A stretch of DNA of 64,000 bases, taken from Ga0077555 sp031367895. Lineage in GTDB: Bacteria > Pseudomonadota > Alphaproteobacteria > Rhizobiales > Hyphomicrobiaceae. The first letter of the stretch is position 1; each line of letters begins with the position of its first letter. Position numbers and translations under genes: made by a program. Where the stretch lies: NCBI GenBank assembly GCA_031367895.1, contig JANLQP010000104.1:1-64000 (forward strand). Direction: 5' to 3'. The notes under the pieces were generated by a model, which saw only the letters and a list, made by a program, of their open reading frames with translations, was not told the origin of the DNA and ran no database searches. Of the stretch, positions 48,918-58,134 are shown one piece after another.

Positions 48918-50446
48918 GAGAAAATTCCGTGGTTGAAGGTTTGGCCCGGCGACGGCGCGACATAGCCGTAGCGCAGGTTCGAGCGGCCCTCCCCGCTCTT
49001 CTCGTAGTCGGCTTTCAGCGTCGCAAACCGATCGGTTGACAGTTCCGCGCGCTTTTGTGGCGTGACATCGTAGAGGCGGGCATTGTTCTCGCCGAAGATG
49101 GCGCGCTTCACCGGGCTGTCAGGGCCGCCGAGCGGCTTGAAGCCGAACTTCTTCTGCATATCGGCTGGGATCTCGAGCCGGCGCAGCCCCTCGATCTGCC
49201 ACTGCGGCGAGCCGGTCCAAACTGCGTCCGTGCCCCAGTTGACGTGATCGGCGCCGAGGCCCTTGATCAGGATGCCCATCAGCGCGGCGCAGACGCGCGG
49301 CTGTGCGATGAGTGTCGTTGCGAACAATTGCCCGACGTCGCCGTAGACGTTTTTCACGCCGTATTGCGCGGGGATATCCGCGAGGTCGCTGGTCCAGGAG
49401 ACGCGGCCCGTGCGCTCGAATTCGGCAAGTGCCACCGCTGGATCGCCGCCGACGTGGCGGTAGGCCGAGTGGTAGATGACGAAATTCAGCTGCGGCCAGT
49501 CCTTCGCGGCTTGGCCGACGTCGTCGACCGCGCAGAAACCGCGCAGGTGCGGGAACTGCTTTTCCACCGATGGCGCGAACAGGCCTTTGTGGATGCAGAC
49601 ATTCTTGACGCCCGCCTTCACCATCTTCTCGTAACCCTTGTAGGCGACCTTCTCGTCGTCGAGCCGCCACGGGAACCTGCTGGTTGCCTTGTGCGTGTTG
49701 TCGCCGATCGTGTAGCCCTTGGCCGAATTGGGCTTCAGCGCGAGGCCGGCATCGAGCTTGTCGAGCCAGCCGTCCTGGCCGGGCGTAAAGATGATGTGCG
49801 ACATCAATCGTGTCGTGCCGCCGGCTTCCTTGTTCACCTTTTCGCGCGCCGCCGCCATCTGCTCGTTCGTCAGGAACCAGTCGGCCTCGGTGTCCGACGG
49901 GGCGGACGAGATCAGCGCGATCTTGGTGTCGCTGTCGAGGAACATCTCCTTCATGTAGTTGGCGTACTTCAGGTCCTCGATCGTCTGCTCCTTCTCGGCG
50001 AGCTTCTTGTTCCAGCCGGCCTTGCCGACGGAGTTGCGCATGTTGACGAAGTTGGTGATGCGGGTGTCGTCGCGCAGGAAATGCGTGTGCATGTCCATGA
50101 TGAACTGACCCTTCAACACGTCGGCGCGCGCCTGGGCTTGGGCCGGTGTGGCGGCCTCGGCGGCGCCGACTTCGAAGATGTCGCCATAGACCTGGTTCAT
50201 CGCCAGGAACGAGGCGGCCATGCCTGAAGCCGTCTGGAAGAAGCGGCGGCGATCGAGGCCCTGCTTTTTGCCGAGGTCGTCGGCCATGGCGAGGAGGCGG
50301 GCTTCCACCTCCTTCTGTTTGCCGTTCTGCGGATCGGGGTAGTACTCGTCGCTGGAAACCATCTGGGTCGGGATCGGCGTGCGCTCCTGCACGAGTTCCG
50401 ACGGCATCAGCCCGGCGATTTCGTCATCCGACAGCAAGCCACTCAT
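48914..50446 (-). CDS. Amidohydrolase-family (Amidohydro_2) protein with internal twin-arginine motif
   Basis: A 510-residue metal-dependent hydrolase of the amidohydrolase-2 type. The HxH metal motif is in FIMDMHTHFLRDD; further metal-site candidates are HIIFTP and YHSAYRHVGG. About 65 residues precede a DRRRFFQTA motif (RRR at 66-68) followed by a hydrophobic stretch (ASGMAASFLAM). This looks like a Tat export signal with an unusually long N-region. A GGGAG site precedes the ATG. It overlaps the downstream binding-protein gene. Substrate unknown. Confidence 0.82.
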   Translation of the reverse strand: MSGLLSDDEIAGLMPSELVQERTPIPTQMVSSDEYYPDPQNGKQKEVEARLLAMADDLGKKQGLDRRRFFQTASGMAASFLAMNQVYGDIFEVGAAEAATPAQAQARADVLKGQFIMDMHTHFLRDDTRITNFVNMRNSVGKAGWNKKLAEKEQTIEDLKYANYMKEMFLDSDTKIALISSAPSDTEADWFLTNEQMAAAREKVNKEAGGTTRLMSHIIFTPGQDGWLDKLDAGLALKPNSAKGYTIGDNTHKATSRFPWRLDDEKVAYKGYEKMVKAGVKNVCIHKGLFAPSVEKQFPHLRGFCAVDDVGQAAKDWPQLNFVIYHSAYRHVGGDPAVALAEFERTGRVSWTSDLADIPAQYGVKNVYGDVGQLFATTLIAQPRVCAALMGILIKGLGADHVNWGTDAVWTGSPQWQIEGLRRLEIPADMQKKFGFKPLGGPDSPVKRAIFGENNARLYDVTPQKRAELSTDRFATLKADYEKSGEGRSNLRYGYVAPSPGQTFNHGIFS

Positions 50447-50515
50447 TGCATTTCTCCCGAAAACGCCGATCTAAGGTTGCGACCATCCTCTTCAAGAACA
50501 AGAAACGGCAGGCTA

Positions 50516-50548
50516 CCACCACATTCCCTGGGACCGGAAGTGTGGTGG
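50516..50548. promoter_or_regulatory. Inverted repeat, candidate operator
   Basis: CCACCACA (50516-50523) and TGTGGTGG (50541-50548) are perfectly complementary, with TTCC/GGAA inside. It lies in the 255-base gap between the divergent amidohydrolase and GntR genes, where a GntR operator would be expected. The GntR link is inference. Confidence 0.4.
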
Positions 50549-50701
50549 ATGCGCGGTGGGCGCCCTGCACTCTGCTGCTTGACGGATGGTCTGTGATCGG
50601 CAACATGGCATGACATGGCGAAGGCCATCGACAAAACCGCTCCGTCCGTTATGCCTCCGCTCTATTTTCACGTTTTCAATCCCAATCGATAACAGACCTG
50701 C

Positions 50702-51424
50702 ATGGCTACCCATTCATCGAAGACACCCACTCGTAAACCACGACGTTCCGTCAATCCAGATGCCGCCGCTGTCACAGCCACCGACCACGCCTACGCCGAG
50801 ATCAAGCGCCGCATCAACGCCAATGAGTTGCGCGCCGGCATGGTCGTCAAGCAGGACGTGCTGGCGAAAATGCTGGAGTTGAGCCGAACGCCAGTACGCG
50901 AGGCATTGATCCGCATCGCCGAGGAAGGCCTCGTCGAGCTCCGGCCGCGCTATGGCGTGCTGATCCGACCGTTCACGCTGGACGAGCTTGCGGCCACCTA
51001 CGACGTGCTGATGGTGCTCGAGGCGCATGCGGCTCGGCGCGTTGCTGAGCAAGGCGCCACACGCGAAGTGCTGGCAGCGCTCGAAGCGGCGCAAACGGTC
51101 ATGGAGTCGGCGGTCGCGACGCAGGATATCGCGGCCTGGGTCAAGGCGGATGAATCGTTTCACAGGTTGCTGGCCAAGGAGTGCGGCAACGCTCAGCTGT
51201 GCAAGATCGTGCACGGGCTTTGGGACCGGCTGAAACGGGTTCGCAACCAGATCCAGAGGCATCGTGCGATCTCAGTGGCGGCGAACCGGGAACACGCGAA
51301 CCTCATTCACGCCATCCGCCGGCGCAATGCCGGGCGCGCGTTCGACGTGCAGTTGCAGCATCGGGTCCGTGGCACGGCCGGCATGCTCGAATTGTTGAAC
51401 AACCAAGGCTTCAAGGAGATCTGA
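50702..51424 (+). CDS. GntR-family (FCD) transcriptional regulator
   Basis: A 240-residue regulator. The N-terminal winged helix has the DNA-contact motif LELSRTPVREALIRIAEEGLV (residues 59-79). The C-terminal FCD domain carries the metal/ligand-binding residues in DESFHRLLAKECGN and EHANLIHAI. It diverges from the amidohydrolase gene and lies upstream of the paa genes; which of the two it controls is uncertain, the amidohydrolase more likely given the shared gap. FCD regulators often respond to small organic acids. Confidence 0.9.
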   Translation: MATHSSKTPTRKPRRSVNPDAAAVTATDHAYAEIKRRINANELRAGMVVKQDVLAKMLELSRTPVREALIRIAEEGLVELRPRYGVLIRPFTLDELAATYDVLMVLEAHAARRVAEQGATREVLAALEAAQTVMESAVATQDIAAWVKADESFHRLLAKECGNAQLCKIVHGLWDRLKRVRNQIQRHRAISVAANREHANLIHAIRRRNAGRAFDVQLQHRVRGTAGMLELLNNQGFKEI

Positions 51425-51668
51425 AGCGACGGGTGGTCAGTGCGGCCGGTACCCCATTCCCCGGCTGAGAATAATCCCTAGCCAAGTTCGGGAGCCAGCT
51501 GTCTAGACCGGTAGAAACCGCTTGACGCACCCCAAGCCCGCATTTTCGACGTTTGTGGCAGGTCGCAATCTTTCAGCCCGGGAATAAGCCGATATATGTC
51601 CGGTGGACGGGTCGCTGTCGCCGACGCACAATGCCCGCGCGAGGTCGTAAGGATTGACGGAGGCGGAC

Positions 51669-52460
51669 ATGGCAGGTGAGACGGTGCTGGTCACCAGGAC
51701 GGGCGGTATTACGCGGCTGACGCTGAACCGGCCGGAACGGCTCAATGCGCTGAACCAATCGCTGTACGAGGCGATGATGGCGGCGCTCGCCGACGCTGCC
51801 CGCGAGGAGACCTGTCGTGTCGTCGTGCTGACGGGCGCCGGCCGCGCCTTCTGCGCCGGCCAGGACCTCTCCGACGAGGTCTACAGCAAGACAGGACCAC
51901 AGCCGGATCTCGGCCCCGTACTCGACCGCTACAACGGCATGATCGAACGCATGCGCGGGCTGGGTAAACCCATCGTCTGCGCCGTCAACGGGATCGCGGC
52001 CGGCGGCGGGGCGAGTCTGGCGCTCGCCTGCGACATCGTCATCGCCAAGAAGTCCGCGAGCTTCCTGCAGGCCTTCGCCAAGATCGGGTTGGTGCCGGAT
52101 TGCGGTGGTACGTATTTCCTGCCGCGTCTCATCGGCGAAGCCCGCGCCAAGGGGCTGTCGCTTCTGGCCGAACCGTTGAAGGCGGAGCAGGCCGAAGCCT
52201 GGGGGCTGATCTGGAAGGCGGTCGACGACGACAAATTCGAGGCCGAGACGGCGGCGATCGCCGGCCGCCTCGCGGAGGCGGCGACATATGCGCTCGGGCT
52301 GACCAAGGCAGCGTTGCAGGCTTCGCTCGACAACGATCTTTCGACCCAGTTGCGGCTCGAGCGGGATGTGCAGCGCAAGGCCGGCCGTTCGCCCGATTAC
52401 GTCGAGGGCGTCGGCGCGTTCCAGGCGAAGCGGCCAGCGCGCTTCACCGGCAACGGTTGA
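51669..52460 (+). CDS. paaG: Enoyl-CoA hydratase/isomerase, PaaG-like
   Basis: A 263-residue crotonase-fold enzyme. In phenylacetate breakdown PaaG converts ring-epoxide phenylacetyl-CoA to the oxepin form. Motifs are GAGRAFCAGQDLSDEV and the oxyanion-hole glycines in VNGIAAGGGASLALAC. The start ATG at 51669 has GGAGG five bases upstream. It is followed 9 bases later by paaI and then paaK. The pathway placement rests on those neighbours, since general enoyl-CoA hydratases look similar. Confidence 0.87.
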   Translation: MAGETVLVTRTGGITRLTLNRPERLNALNQSLYEAMMAALADAAREETCRVVVLTGAGRAFCAGQDLSDEVYSKTGPQPDLGPVLDRYNGMIERMRGLGKPIVCAVNGIAAGGGASLALACDIVIAKKSASFLQAFAKIGLVPDCGGTYFLPRLIGEARAKGLSLLAEPLKAEQAEAWGLIWKAVDDDKFEAETAAIAGRLAEAATYALGLTKAALQASLDNDLSTQLRLERDVQRKAGRSPDYVEGVGAFQAKRPARFTGNG

Positions 52461-52469
52461 GCAGCACCG

Positions 52470-52901
52470 ATGACAACCGACGCAAACGAGATTGCGCGGC
52501 GCTCGGCCGCAGCGATGTGGGCCGACGACAAGGCGAGCCCGTCGCTCGGCATGGAAATCGTCTCGGTCGGACCGGGTAGCGCCGTCATCGCCATGAGCGT
52601 GGGCGAGACGATGGTCAACGGCCTCGGCATCTGCCACGGCGGCTTCATTTTCACACTTGCCGACAGCGCTTGCGCCTTCGCGTCCAACAGCTACAACCAG
52701 CGCGCCGTGCTGCAGTCAGGCCAGATCTTGCTCCTGTCGCCGGCAAAACGCGGCATGCGCCTGGTCGCCCGCGCGAACGAGCGTCATCGTGCCGACCGCA
52801 ACGGCGTCTACGACGTGACTGTCTCTGCGGAGACGGGCGAGGCGATCGCCGAGTTCCGCGGCCATATCCGCATCGTGCCGGGGACGCTGGTCGAGATGTG
52901 A
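52470..52901 (+). CDS. paaI: Hydroxyphenylacetyl-CoA thioesterase, PaaI
   Basis: A 143-residue hotdog-fold thioesterase that rescues CoA by cleaving dead-end hydroxyphenylacetyl-CoA. The signature NGLGICHGGFIFTLADSACA contains the conserved HGG; the catalytic acidic residue Asp is expected in ADSACAF. It is sandwiched between paaG and paaK in the usual order. Confidence 0.92.
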   Translation: MTTDANEIARRSAAAMWADDKASPSLGMEIVSVGPGSAVIAMSVGETMVNGLGICHGGFIFTLADSACAFASNSYNQRAVLQSGQILLLSPAKRGMRLVARANERHRADRNGVYDVTVSAETGEAIAEFRGHIRIVPGTLVEM

Positions 52902-52962
52902 CGTTGGCTGGGATCGGCTGAACGGCTGGCGCGGCAGAACCGAGACTTCTGAGGAAACTGCC

Positions 52963-54273
52963 ATGCACGACCTGACGCCGAAACGCTTCGAGCTGGAGCC
53001 GATCGAGATCGCCCCGCGCGAGGTTCTGCTGGACCTTCAGTTGCACCGCATGAAGTGGTCGCTCCGGCACGCCTACGAGAACGTGGCCCATTACCGGCAG
53101 GCGTTCGACGCGAAGGGTGTCCGGCCGGAGGATCTGCAATCGCTCGCCGATCTCGCGAAGTTCCCGTTCACGACCAAGCAGGATTTGCGCGCCAACTACC
53201 CGTTCGGCATGTTCGCGGTGCCGAAGACCCAGATTGCGCGGATCCATGCCTCGTCCGGTACCACGGGGAAACCGACCGTCGTCGGCTACACGAAGCAGGA
53301 CCTCGTCACCTGGGGGCAGGTCGTCGGGCGCTGTATCCGCGCGTCCGGTGGGCGTCCTGGCATGACGCTGCACAACGCCTACGGCTATGGTCTGTTCACG
53401 GGTGGCCTCGGCTACCATTCGGGCGCTGAGCAGTTCGGCCTTGCTGTGGTTCCGGTGTCCGGCGGCATGACCGAGCGTCAGGTGCAGCTGATCGGCGATT
53501 TCGAACCTGATATCATCACTGTCACGCCATCTTACATGCTGGCGATCCTGGACGAGTTCCGCCGTTTGGGGCTGGATCCGCGCAAGACGTCGCTGAAGGT
53601 CGGCATCTTCGGTGCCGAGCCCTGGACGATTGCGATGCGCGAGGAGATCGAGGCGGCCTTCGACATGCACGCTGTCGACACCTACGGCCTCTCGGAGGTG
53701 ATCGGCCCAGGCGTCGCCAACGAGTGCATCGAGACCAAGGACGGCCCGACGATCTGGGAAGACCATTTCTACCCCGAGGTGATCAACCCCGACACGGGCG
53801 AGGTGCTGTCGGACGGCCAAGTGGGCGAACTCGTCTTTACGTCGCTGACCAAGGAGGCGATGCCCGTCATCCGCTATCGCACGCGCGATATCACGCGACT
53901 GCTGCCCGGCACCGCACGCACGATGCGCCGCATGCAGCGTGTCACCGGCCGCTCCGACGACATGATGATTATCCGCGGCGTCAACGTGTTCCCGACGCAG
54001 ATCGAGGAGCAGATCCTGAAGGTGAAGGGGTTGGCGCCGCATTATCAAATCCATCTGACGCGCGAAGGCCGCATGGACGAAATCGAGATCGTCGTCGAAG
54101 CGGCGGCCGATCAGGTTGCGAGCGAGGCGCGGACGCGGGCTGGTGGCGAACTCGCACATCTGGTGAAGAGCCTGATCGGCGTGACGGCCAAGGTCACGGT
54201 GGCCGATCCGAAGGGCGTCGAGCGCAGCCAAGGCAAGGCGCGGCGTGTTATCGACAAGCGCGGAATCGCGTGA
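52963..54273 (+). CDS. paaK: Phenylacetate-CoA ligase, PaaK
   Basis: A 436-residue AMP-forming ligase that activates phenylacetate to phenylacetyl-CoA, the first step of the pathway. The ATP-binding P-loop is HASSGTTGKPTVVGYT; YGLSE and the TYGLSEVIG stretch belong to the AMP site. It follows paaI after 61 bases. The rest of the paa genes (paaABCDE, paaZ) is not in this window. Confidence 0.95.
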   Translation: MHDLTPKRFELEPIEIAPREVLLDLQLHRMKWSLRHAYENVAHYRQAFDAKGVRPEDLQSLADLAKFPFTTKQDLRANYPFGMFAVPKTQIARIHASSGTTGKPTVVGYTKQDLVTWGQVVGRCIRASGGRPGMTLHNAYGYGLFTGGLGYHSGAEQFGLAVVPVSGGMTERQVQLIGDFEPDIITVTPSYMLAILDEFRRLGLDPRKTSLKVGIFGAEPWTIAMREEIEAAFDMHAVDTYGLSEVIGPGVANECIETKDGPTIWEDHFYPEVINPDTGEVLSDGQVGELVFTSLTKEAMPVIRYRTRDITRLLPGTARTMRRMQRVTGRSDDMMIIRGVNVFPTQIEEQILKVKGLAPHYQIHLTREGRMDEIEIVVEAAADQVASEARTRAGGELAHLVKSLIGVTAKVTVADPKGVERSQGKARRVIDKRGIA

Positions 54274-54360
54274 GGACTGGTGCCGCGACGCCAGCAACGA
54301 TGACGCTATAGTGATGACGCCTTGCGAGACGCGGTGGCGTGCTCGGCCTATAGTGACATT

Positions 54361-54402
54361 CGGACGCAGGGGGGCGGACGCAGGGGGGGGCGGACGCAGG
54401 GG
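54361..54402. repeat. G-rich tandem repeat, three units
   Basis: CGGACGCAGGGG-type units of roughly 14-18 bases occur three times in a row, with G-runs of six, eight and four. It lies 27 bases before a small membrane-protein gene and 90 after paaK. The runs could form a G-quadruplex on the plus strand, or vary by slippage. Confidence 0.65.
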
Positions 54403-54428
54403 ATCAGGAACTCTAACGGAGCAACCCC

Positions 54429-54566
54429 ATGGACCAGAACCGAAGCGATCTCTCAGTCGATGCGGCCCGGCAAGGCGTCACAGGGCACGGCGTGCGTTAT
54501 GTCTTGGCCTACAGCCTGCTGCTCACGATTTGTGCCTTGGCGCTGACGATGGTCTTCGCCCGGTAG
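54429..54566 (+). CDS. Small single-pass membrane protein
   Basis: A 45-residue protein: a polar N-terminus (MDQNRSDLSVDAARQGVTGH) followed by one membrane segment (VRYVLAYSLLLTICALALTM) and a short basic end (VFAR). A GGAG site lies nine bases upstream of the ATG. Small proteins with a VRYVL-type membrane tail occur in Rhizobiales, but none is well studied. It follows the G-rich tandem repeat. Function unknown. Confidence 0.6.
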   Translation: MDQNRSDLSVDAARQGVTGHGVRYVLAYSLLLTICALALTMVFAR

Positions 54567-54616
54567 TACCGACCGCGAACACGCGTCTGGATCAACCGGC
54601 GGCGCAGAAAATGCAT

Positions 54617-56086
54617 TCAGCTTCGCCGCCAGTTGTTCCAAACGGCGATATCGAGGCCGAGGCGCCGCTTGGCGACGATCGTGTTCAAGCCGGCACCGAG
54701 GATCAGGCACGTCGCGGTTGCAAGTGCCGCTCCCATCAAACCCAACAGCGGTATTGCGATGAACTGCAGCACGATGTTGAGCGCCGCCATCGAAGCGATG
54801 ACAGCGGCGCAAGCCTTCTGCTGGCCGAGCATATTGAGCAGGAACTCTGACGGTCCCATTGCGGCGCGGCCGAGGAAGCCCAGCACCAGCACGAACATTA
54901 CGGGATAACCTGCAACGAACTGCGGGCCGAACAGCCACAGCAGCGGCTTGCCCATCGCCAGCAGGCCGATGGCGGCTGCAAGTGACGGCCAGAACGTCCA
55001 GTTCACGGCATTGCGGGTGATCGCCGTCAGCGCCGCTTGGTCGCCACGCGCGTTCAGCGCCGAGAAGCGTTTTGCCATAGCGCTGCCGACGGCGTAGTGG
55101 ATGAACATCACCAGCGCCATGGTCTTGGCGGCGGCGAAGTAGATGGCGACCTGATCGGGCTTCATGAAATACGAGACGATCAGCACGTCGGTGTTCTGCA
55201 GCAGCAGCTCGGCGCCGCCGATGACGAGCAAAGGCAGCGAAGTCCGCAACCACAGGTCCGGGCGGCGCTCGACAGGGCCTTTCGGCACCTCGGCGCGGAA
55301 GCGGCGATGCACGAGGAACGTCTGAATGGCGGCCGTGACCCAGGTCGAGATCACGGCCGCGGCTGTTGCAGTGACTGCATTCATCGGCCAGCCGAACTCA
55401 TGCGCGGCGAACATGCCGACCAGCACCAGCAGCGGACGCAACACGTAGGGCGGCAGCAGCGCCACGCCCATCCAGCCGCTGCCGCGGCCGACGCCGTCCT
55501 GGACATCTGAGAGCGTGATCATCGGCAGGCAGACGAGACCGATATAGAGCGGCAGTAGATGTGTCTCGGCAAATACCGAGCCGAAGAAGTGGAGCCCGGC
55601 CAGGCCGAGCAGAGCAACGGTCGTCGAAGCCCCGAAAGCAATCAGGCGGCCGTAGCGGAGCAGCCCGCGCATCAGCGGCAGTGACTTGGTTTCCCGGTAC
55701 TCGGGTAACAGGCGGATCATCGCCATGCCGAGGCCGAGGTTCGACATGCCGCCGAGCACCAAGACCCACGTCCACACGAACACGTAGATGCCGTACTGGA
55801 AGCTGCCCATCCAGCGGGCGAGTACGATCTGCGAGAGATAGAGGATCGCGGCACTGACGACGCGCACGGAAAACGCCAGAAGCGCGCTACGCATCGTGCG
55901 CGCATGCTCGCCGTCGTCGAGCCACAGGCTCACGATCGTCTCGCGCACGCGATCGAGTGCAAGCGGTGCCCGTTCGGCCGCAATGGCTTTTTCGGAGACT
56001 GTCGTCACATCAACGTCCTGACCCTGCACGCAACCCTCCGGATGCGCGAACCGCATGCCGGCCGCACTCTTGCCCAGAGAGGCCAT
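54617..56086 (-). CDS. Polysaccharide/oligosaccharide flippase (MATE/Wzx-like)
   Basis: A protein of up to 489 residues with about fourteen hydrophobic segments, in the MOP superfamily of lipid-linked sugar flippases. The first segment (VRVVSAAILYLSQIVLARWM) is preceded by a ~65-residue polar leader. The start is unclear: ATG 56086 lacks a good ribosome site, and a GTG near 56008 with AGGGTCAGGA upstream is a credible alternative. No polymerase or transferase genes adjoin, so the sugar is unknown. It is monocistronic. Confidence 0.82.
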   Translation of the reverse strand: MASLGKSAAGMRFAHPEGCVQGQDVDVTTVSEKAIAAERAPLALDRVRETIVSLWLDDGEHARTMRSALLAFSVRVVSAAILYLSQIVLARWMGSFQYGIYVFVWTWVLVLGGMSNLGLGMAMIRLLPEYRETKSLPLMRGLLRYGRLIAFGASTTVALLGLAGLHFFGSVFAETHLLPLYIGLVCLPMITLSDVQDGVGRGSGWMGVALLPPYVLRPLLVLVGMFAAHEFGWPMNAVTATAAAVISTWVTAAIQTFLVHRRFRAEVPKGPVERRPDLWLRTSLPLLVIGGAELLLQNTDVLIVSYFMKPDQVAIYFAAAKTMALVMFIHYAVGSAMAKRFSALNARGDQAALTAITRNAVNWTFWPSLAAAIGLLAMGKPLLWLFGPQFVAGYPVMFVLVLGFLGRAAMGPSEFLLNMLGQQKACAAVIASMAALNIVLQFIAIPLLGLMGAALATATCLILGAGLNTIVAKRRLGLDIAVWNNWRRS

Positions 56087-56143
56087 CCGGGGGCGTATGC
56101 AACCCGCGGTCCGAAAGCCGGACGAGGGCTTGTCCGTACGCTA

Positions 56144-56377
56144 TCAGTCCTTGGTTAGCGATCCGTAGCGTTGCCTTTCACGCTTCCGAATGGTTTCGGC
56201 CACGCCGAGCCAGGCCCAACAGCGCCCAGCGTCGCCGCCGAGCGAGTGGAACGTCGAGAAGAACTCGGCGACGTCGACGGCGTGGAAGCCGTGCCGGCCT
56301 TCCAACACGCAGGCCATCGATTCGACATCGGCGGGAGTGGGCGTTGCGTCTTCGTCCGGGTGCCAGGTCGCAGCCAT
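56144..56377 (-). CDS. Hypothetical small protein
   Basis: A 77-residue protein starting MAATWHPDEDATP, with a helical, Trp- and Arg-rich C-terminus (CWAWLGVAETIRKRERQRYG). The frame opens 49 codons further upstream, but the sequence there looks like random coding, so ATG 56377 is the likely start. I recognise no family. No signal peptide or membrane segment is visible. Confidence 0.55.
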   Translation of the reverse strand: MAATWHPDEDATPTPADVESMACVLEGRHGFHAVDVAEFFSTFHSLGGDAGRCWAWLGVAETIRKRERQRYGSLTKD

Positions 56378-56606
56378 TGTCTGAAGCTCTTTGTCGCTGT
56401 TGCTCTGGCCTGGACAAGAGCAAGATCGGCGCCAGTTTCGGGCCGTGCCGCATTGAAAGTCGGCAGTTCCACAGGCGGCGAAGTTGGCACAGCCTGTAAC
56501 TTGCGCTTGGCTCTGACGTGCCAATACGGCACACTACAGGCTGATTGATTTGCGAATGCCGCCCTGGATGTGACTTGCCCGGGCGCTCCAATGAGGGAGT
56601 GCTGCC

Positions 56607-56879
56607 ATGCCGTGGACGTTCCGGATTGCTTTGGCCGCCGTGATGGCCTTGGCCGCATTGCCTGGCCCGGCGCTGAGCCAGTGGGTCGTGACTCCACCGA
56701 CGCCGCCCAGCGAATGGCGCTCGATCGAGGTTCCAATGTCGCAGCCGCGCGATCCCGCGACGGCCGGCCAGGGGTCGCCGGGCGCATCAAACGACGGTAG
56801 CGATGACAACGGGAACGCCGCGCAGCAGCCGAATGCCGGTTGCCCTTATCAAGAGCGTAGGCTGGAGTTGCTGGTCTGA
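56607..56879 (+). CDS. Hypothetical secreted small protein
   Basis: A 90-residue protein with a clear signal peptide (hydrophobic IALAAVMALAALPGPALS, cleavage probably before QWVV). The mature part is Pro/Gly/Asn-rich (TPPSEWRSIEVPMSQPRDP), low-complexity and without known domain. A GGGAG ribosome site precedes the ATG. It faces the carboxypeptidase gene in a convergent arrangement. Confidence 0.6.
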   Translation: MPWTFRIALAAVMALAALPGPALSQWVVTPPTPPSEWRSIEVPMSQPRDPATAGQGSPGASNDGSDDNGNAAQQPNAGCPYQERRLELLV

Positions 56880-56973
56880 TGATTAATTCGGAACCGTCAG
56901 CGATTTCGACATTCAGGGCGAGACCGAGCACGCCCACGGCAGAGACGAAATCGATCACTGTCCCGCTTTAAAC

Positions 56974-58041
56974 CTACTCCGCAGCCTTCGGCTGAGCGCG
57001 GCTGGCGGCCTTTTGCTTCGCTGGCGGCGGCGTGGAGCCGGTTTCGGTCGCGGCTTTGGCGGCCTTTGCTTTCCCGGCCTTGTCTTTCGCGCTGGCGACC
57101 GCTTGACCGGCCTTCTTCTTGGCGACGGGCCGCTTGCGGGCACCGCATTCCCAGCCGGTCACCGTTTGCCGCATGCTCTGCACGCCCTTGGCGTCGGCGG
57201 GGATCGGCAGGTTATCGATTGTCGGCGGCGAGTTGAAAAGCAGTTTCCACCCTTGTGCCTGGAAGCCGTGATCGAGCAGGCTCGCGGCGCGAATGCTGCG
57301 CTCGCGGCCAGAGGGTTCGCCGAGTACCACGGCGACCAGCTTGCGGCCGTCGCGCGTGGCGCTGGAGACGACATTGAAGCCACTGTCGCAGATGAAGCCG
57401 GTCTTGATGCCGTCCGCGCCCTCGAAGGTTTTCAGCAGGTGATTGTGCGTTGCGAGCTTGAGCTTGCCGATCTGCACCTCCGGCAGCGTCCAGAGCGGAG
57501 CATGCTCGGGGAAATCGCGCAGTATCGCGCGTGAAAGCCGGGCAAGGTCGCGGGCTGTGGTCACCTGCTCGGGCGCCGGCAAGCCATTCGGGTTGACGAA
57601 CTTGGTCCGCGTCATGCCAAGGCGCAGCGCGGTGTCGTTCATCAGTTTGACGAAGTTCTCTTCCGAGCCGCCGATGGCCTCGGCCAGCATGACGGCAACG
57701 TCGTTCGCCGACTTCACGATCACCGCCTTGATGGCGAGATCGACGGTCATCTCGGCGCCGACGGGCAATCCGACCTTGCTCGGCGGCTGGACGAAGGCGT
57801 GCTGGCTGACCGGGATCTTCTGTTCGAGCGTGATGCGACCTGTCTTCAGCGCCTCGAACGTCAGATAGGCGGTCATGATCTTGGTTAGCGATGCCGGATG
57901 CCAGAGATTGTCCTGGTCCTCGGCATAGAAAATGCGGCCGGTCGCTGGTTCGAACAGCAGTGCAGGCCCGGCAACAGCCGTCGCCGCGGCGAGGCCCGCA
58001 AGCAGGACACCCGAAAGGCAGGCAGCGATTTTGGCGCGCAT
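56974..58041 (-). CDS. D-alanyl-D-alanine carboxypeptidase (DacA/PBP5-like)
   Basis: A 355-residue periplasmic peptidoglycan-trimming enzyme. A signal peptide (IAACLSGVLLAGLAAATAVA) is followed by the transpeptidase-like motifs: SxxK in PASLTKIM, SxN in VKSANDVAV and KTG in GIKTGFI. The ~70 C-terminal residues are Lys/Ala-rich and may bind the anionic wall or membrane surface instead of an amphipathic helix. ATG 58041 has a GCGGAAAA site upstream. Confidence 0.92.
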   Translation of the reverse strand: MRAKIAACLSGVLLAGLAAATAVAGPALLFEPATGRIFYAEDQDNLWHPASLTKIMTAYLTFEALKTGRITLEQKIPVSQHAFVQPPSKVGLPVGAEMTVDLAIKAVIVKSANDVAVMLAEAIGGSEENFVKLMNDTALRLGMTRTKFVNPNGLPAPEQVTTARDLARLSRAILRDFPEHAPLWTLPEVQIGKLKLATHNHLLKTFEGADGIKTGFICDSGFNVVSSATRDGRKLVAVVLGEPSGRERSIRAASLLDHGFQAQGWKLLFNSPPTIDNLPIPADAKGVQSMRQTVTGWECGARKRPVAKKKAGQAVASAKDKAGKAKAAKAATETGSTPPPAKQKAASRAQPKAAE

Positions 58042-58118
58042 CGGGTTTTCCGCTGAATTTCTCTCGAACGAATCACGGCATTCACGACAACGGAACGCCT
58101 TATACATGAACGGCTTAG

Positions 58119-58134
58119 TCCCGGCGAGCCGGGA
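58119..58134. terminator. Small GC hairpin upstream of the carboxypeptidase gene
   Basis: TCCCGG pairs with CCGGGA around a CGAG loop. It follows the last gene of the O-acetylation operon by about 125 bases on the minus strand and could be its terminator. No T-run is seen, so confidence is low. Confidence 0.35.
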
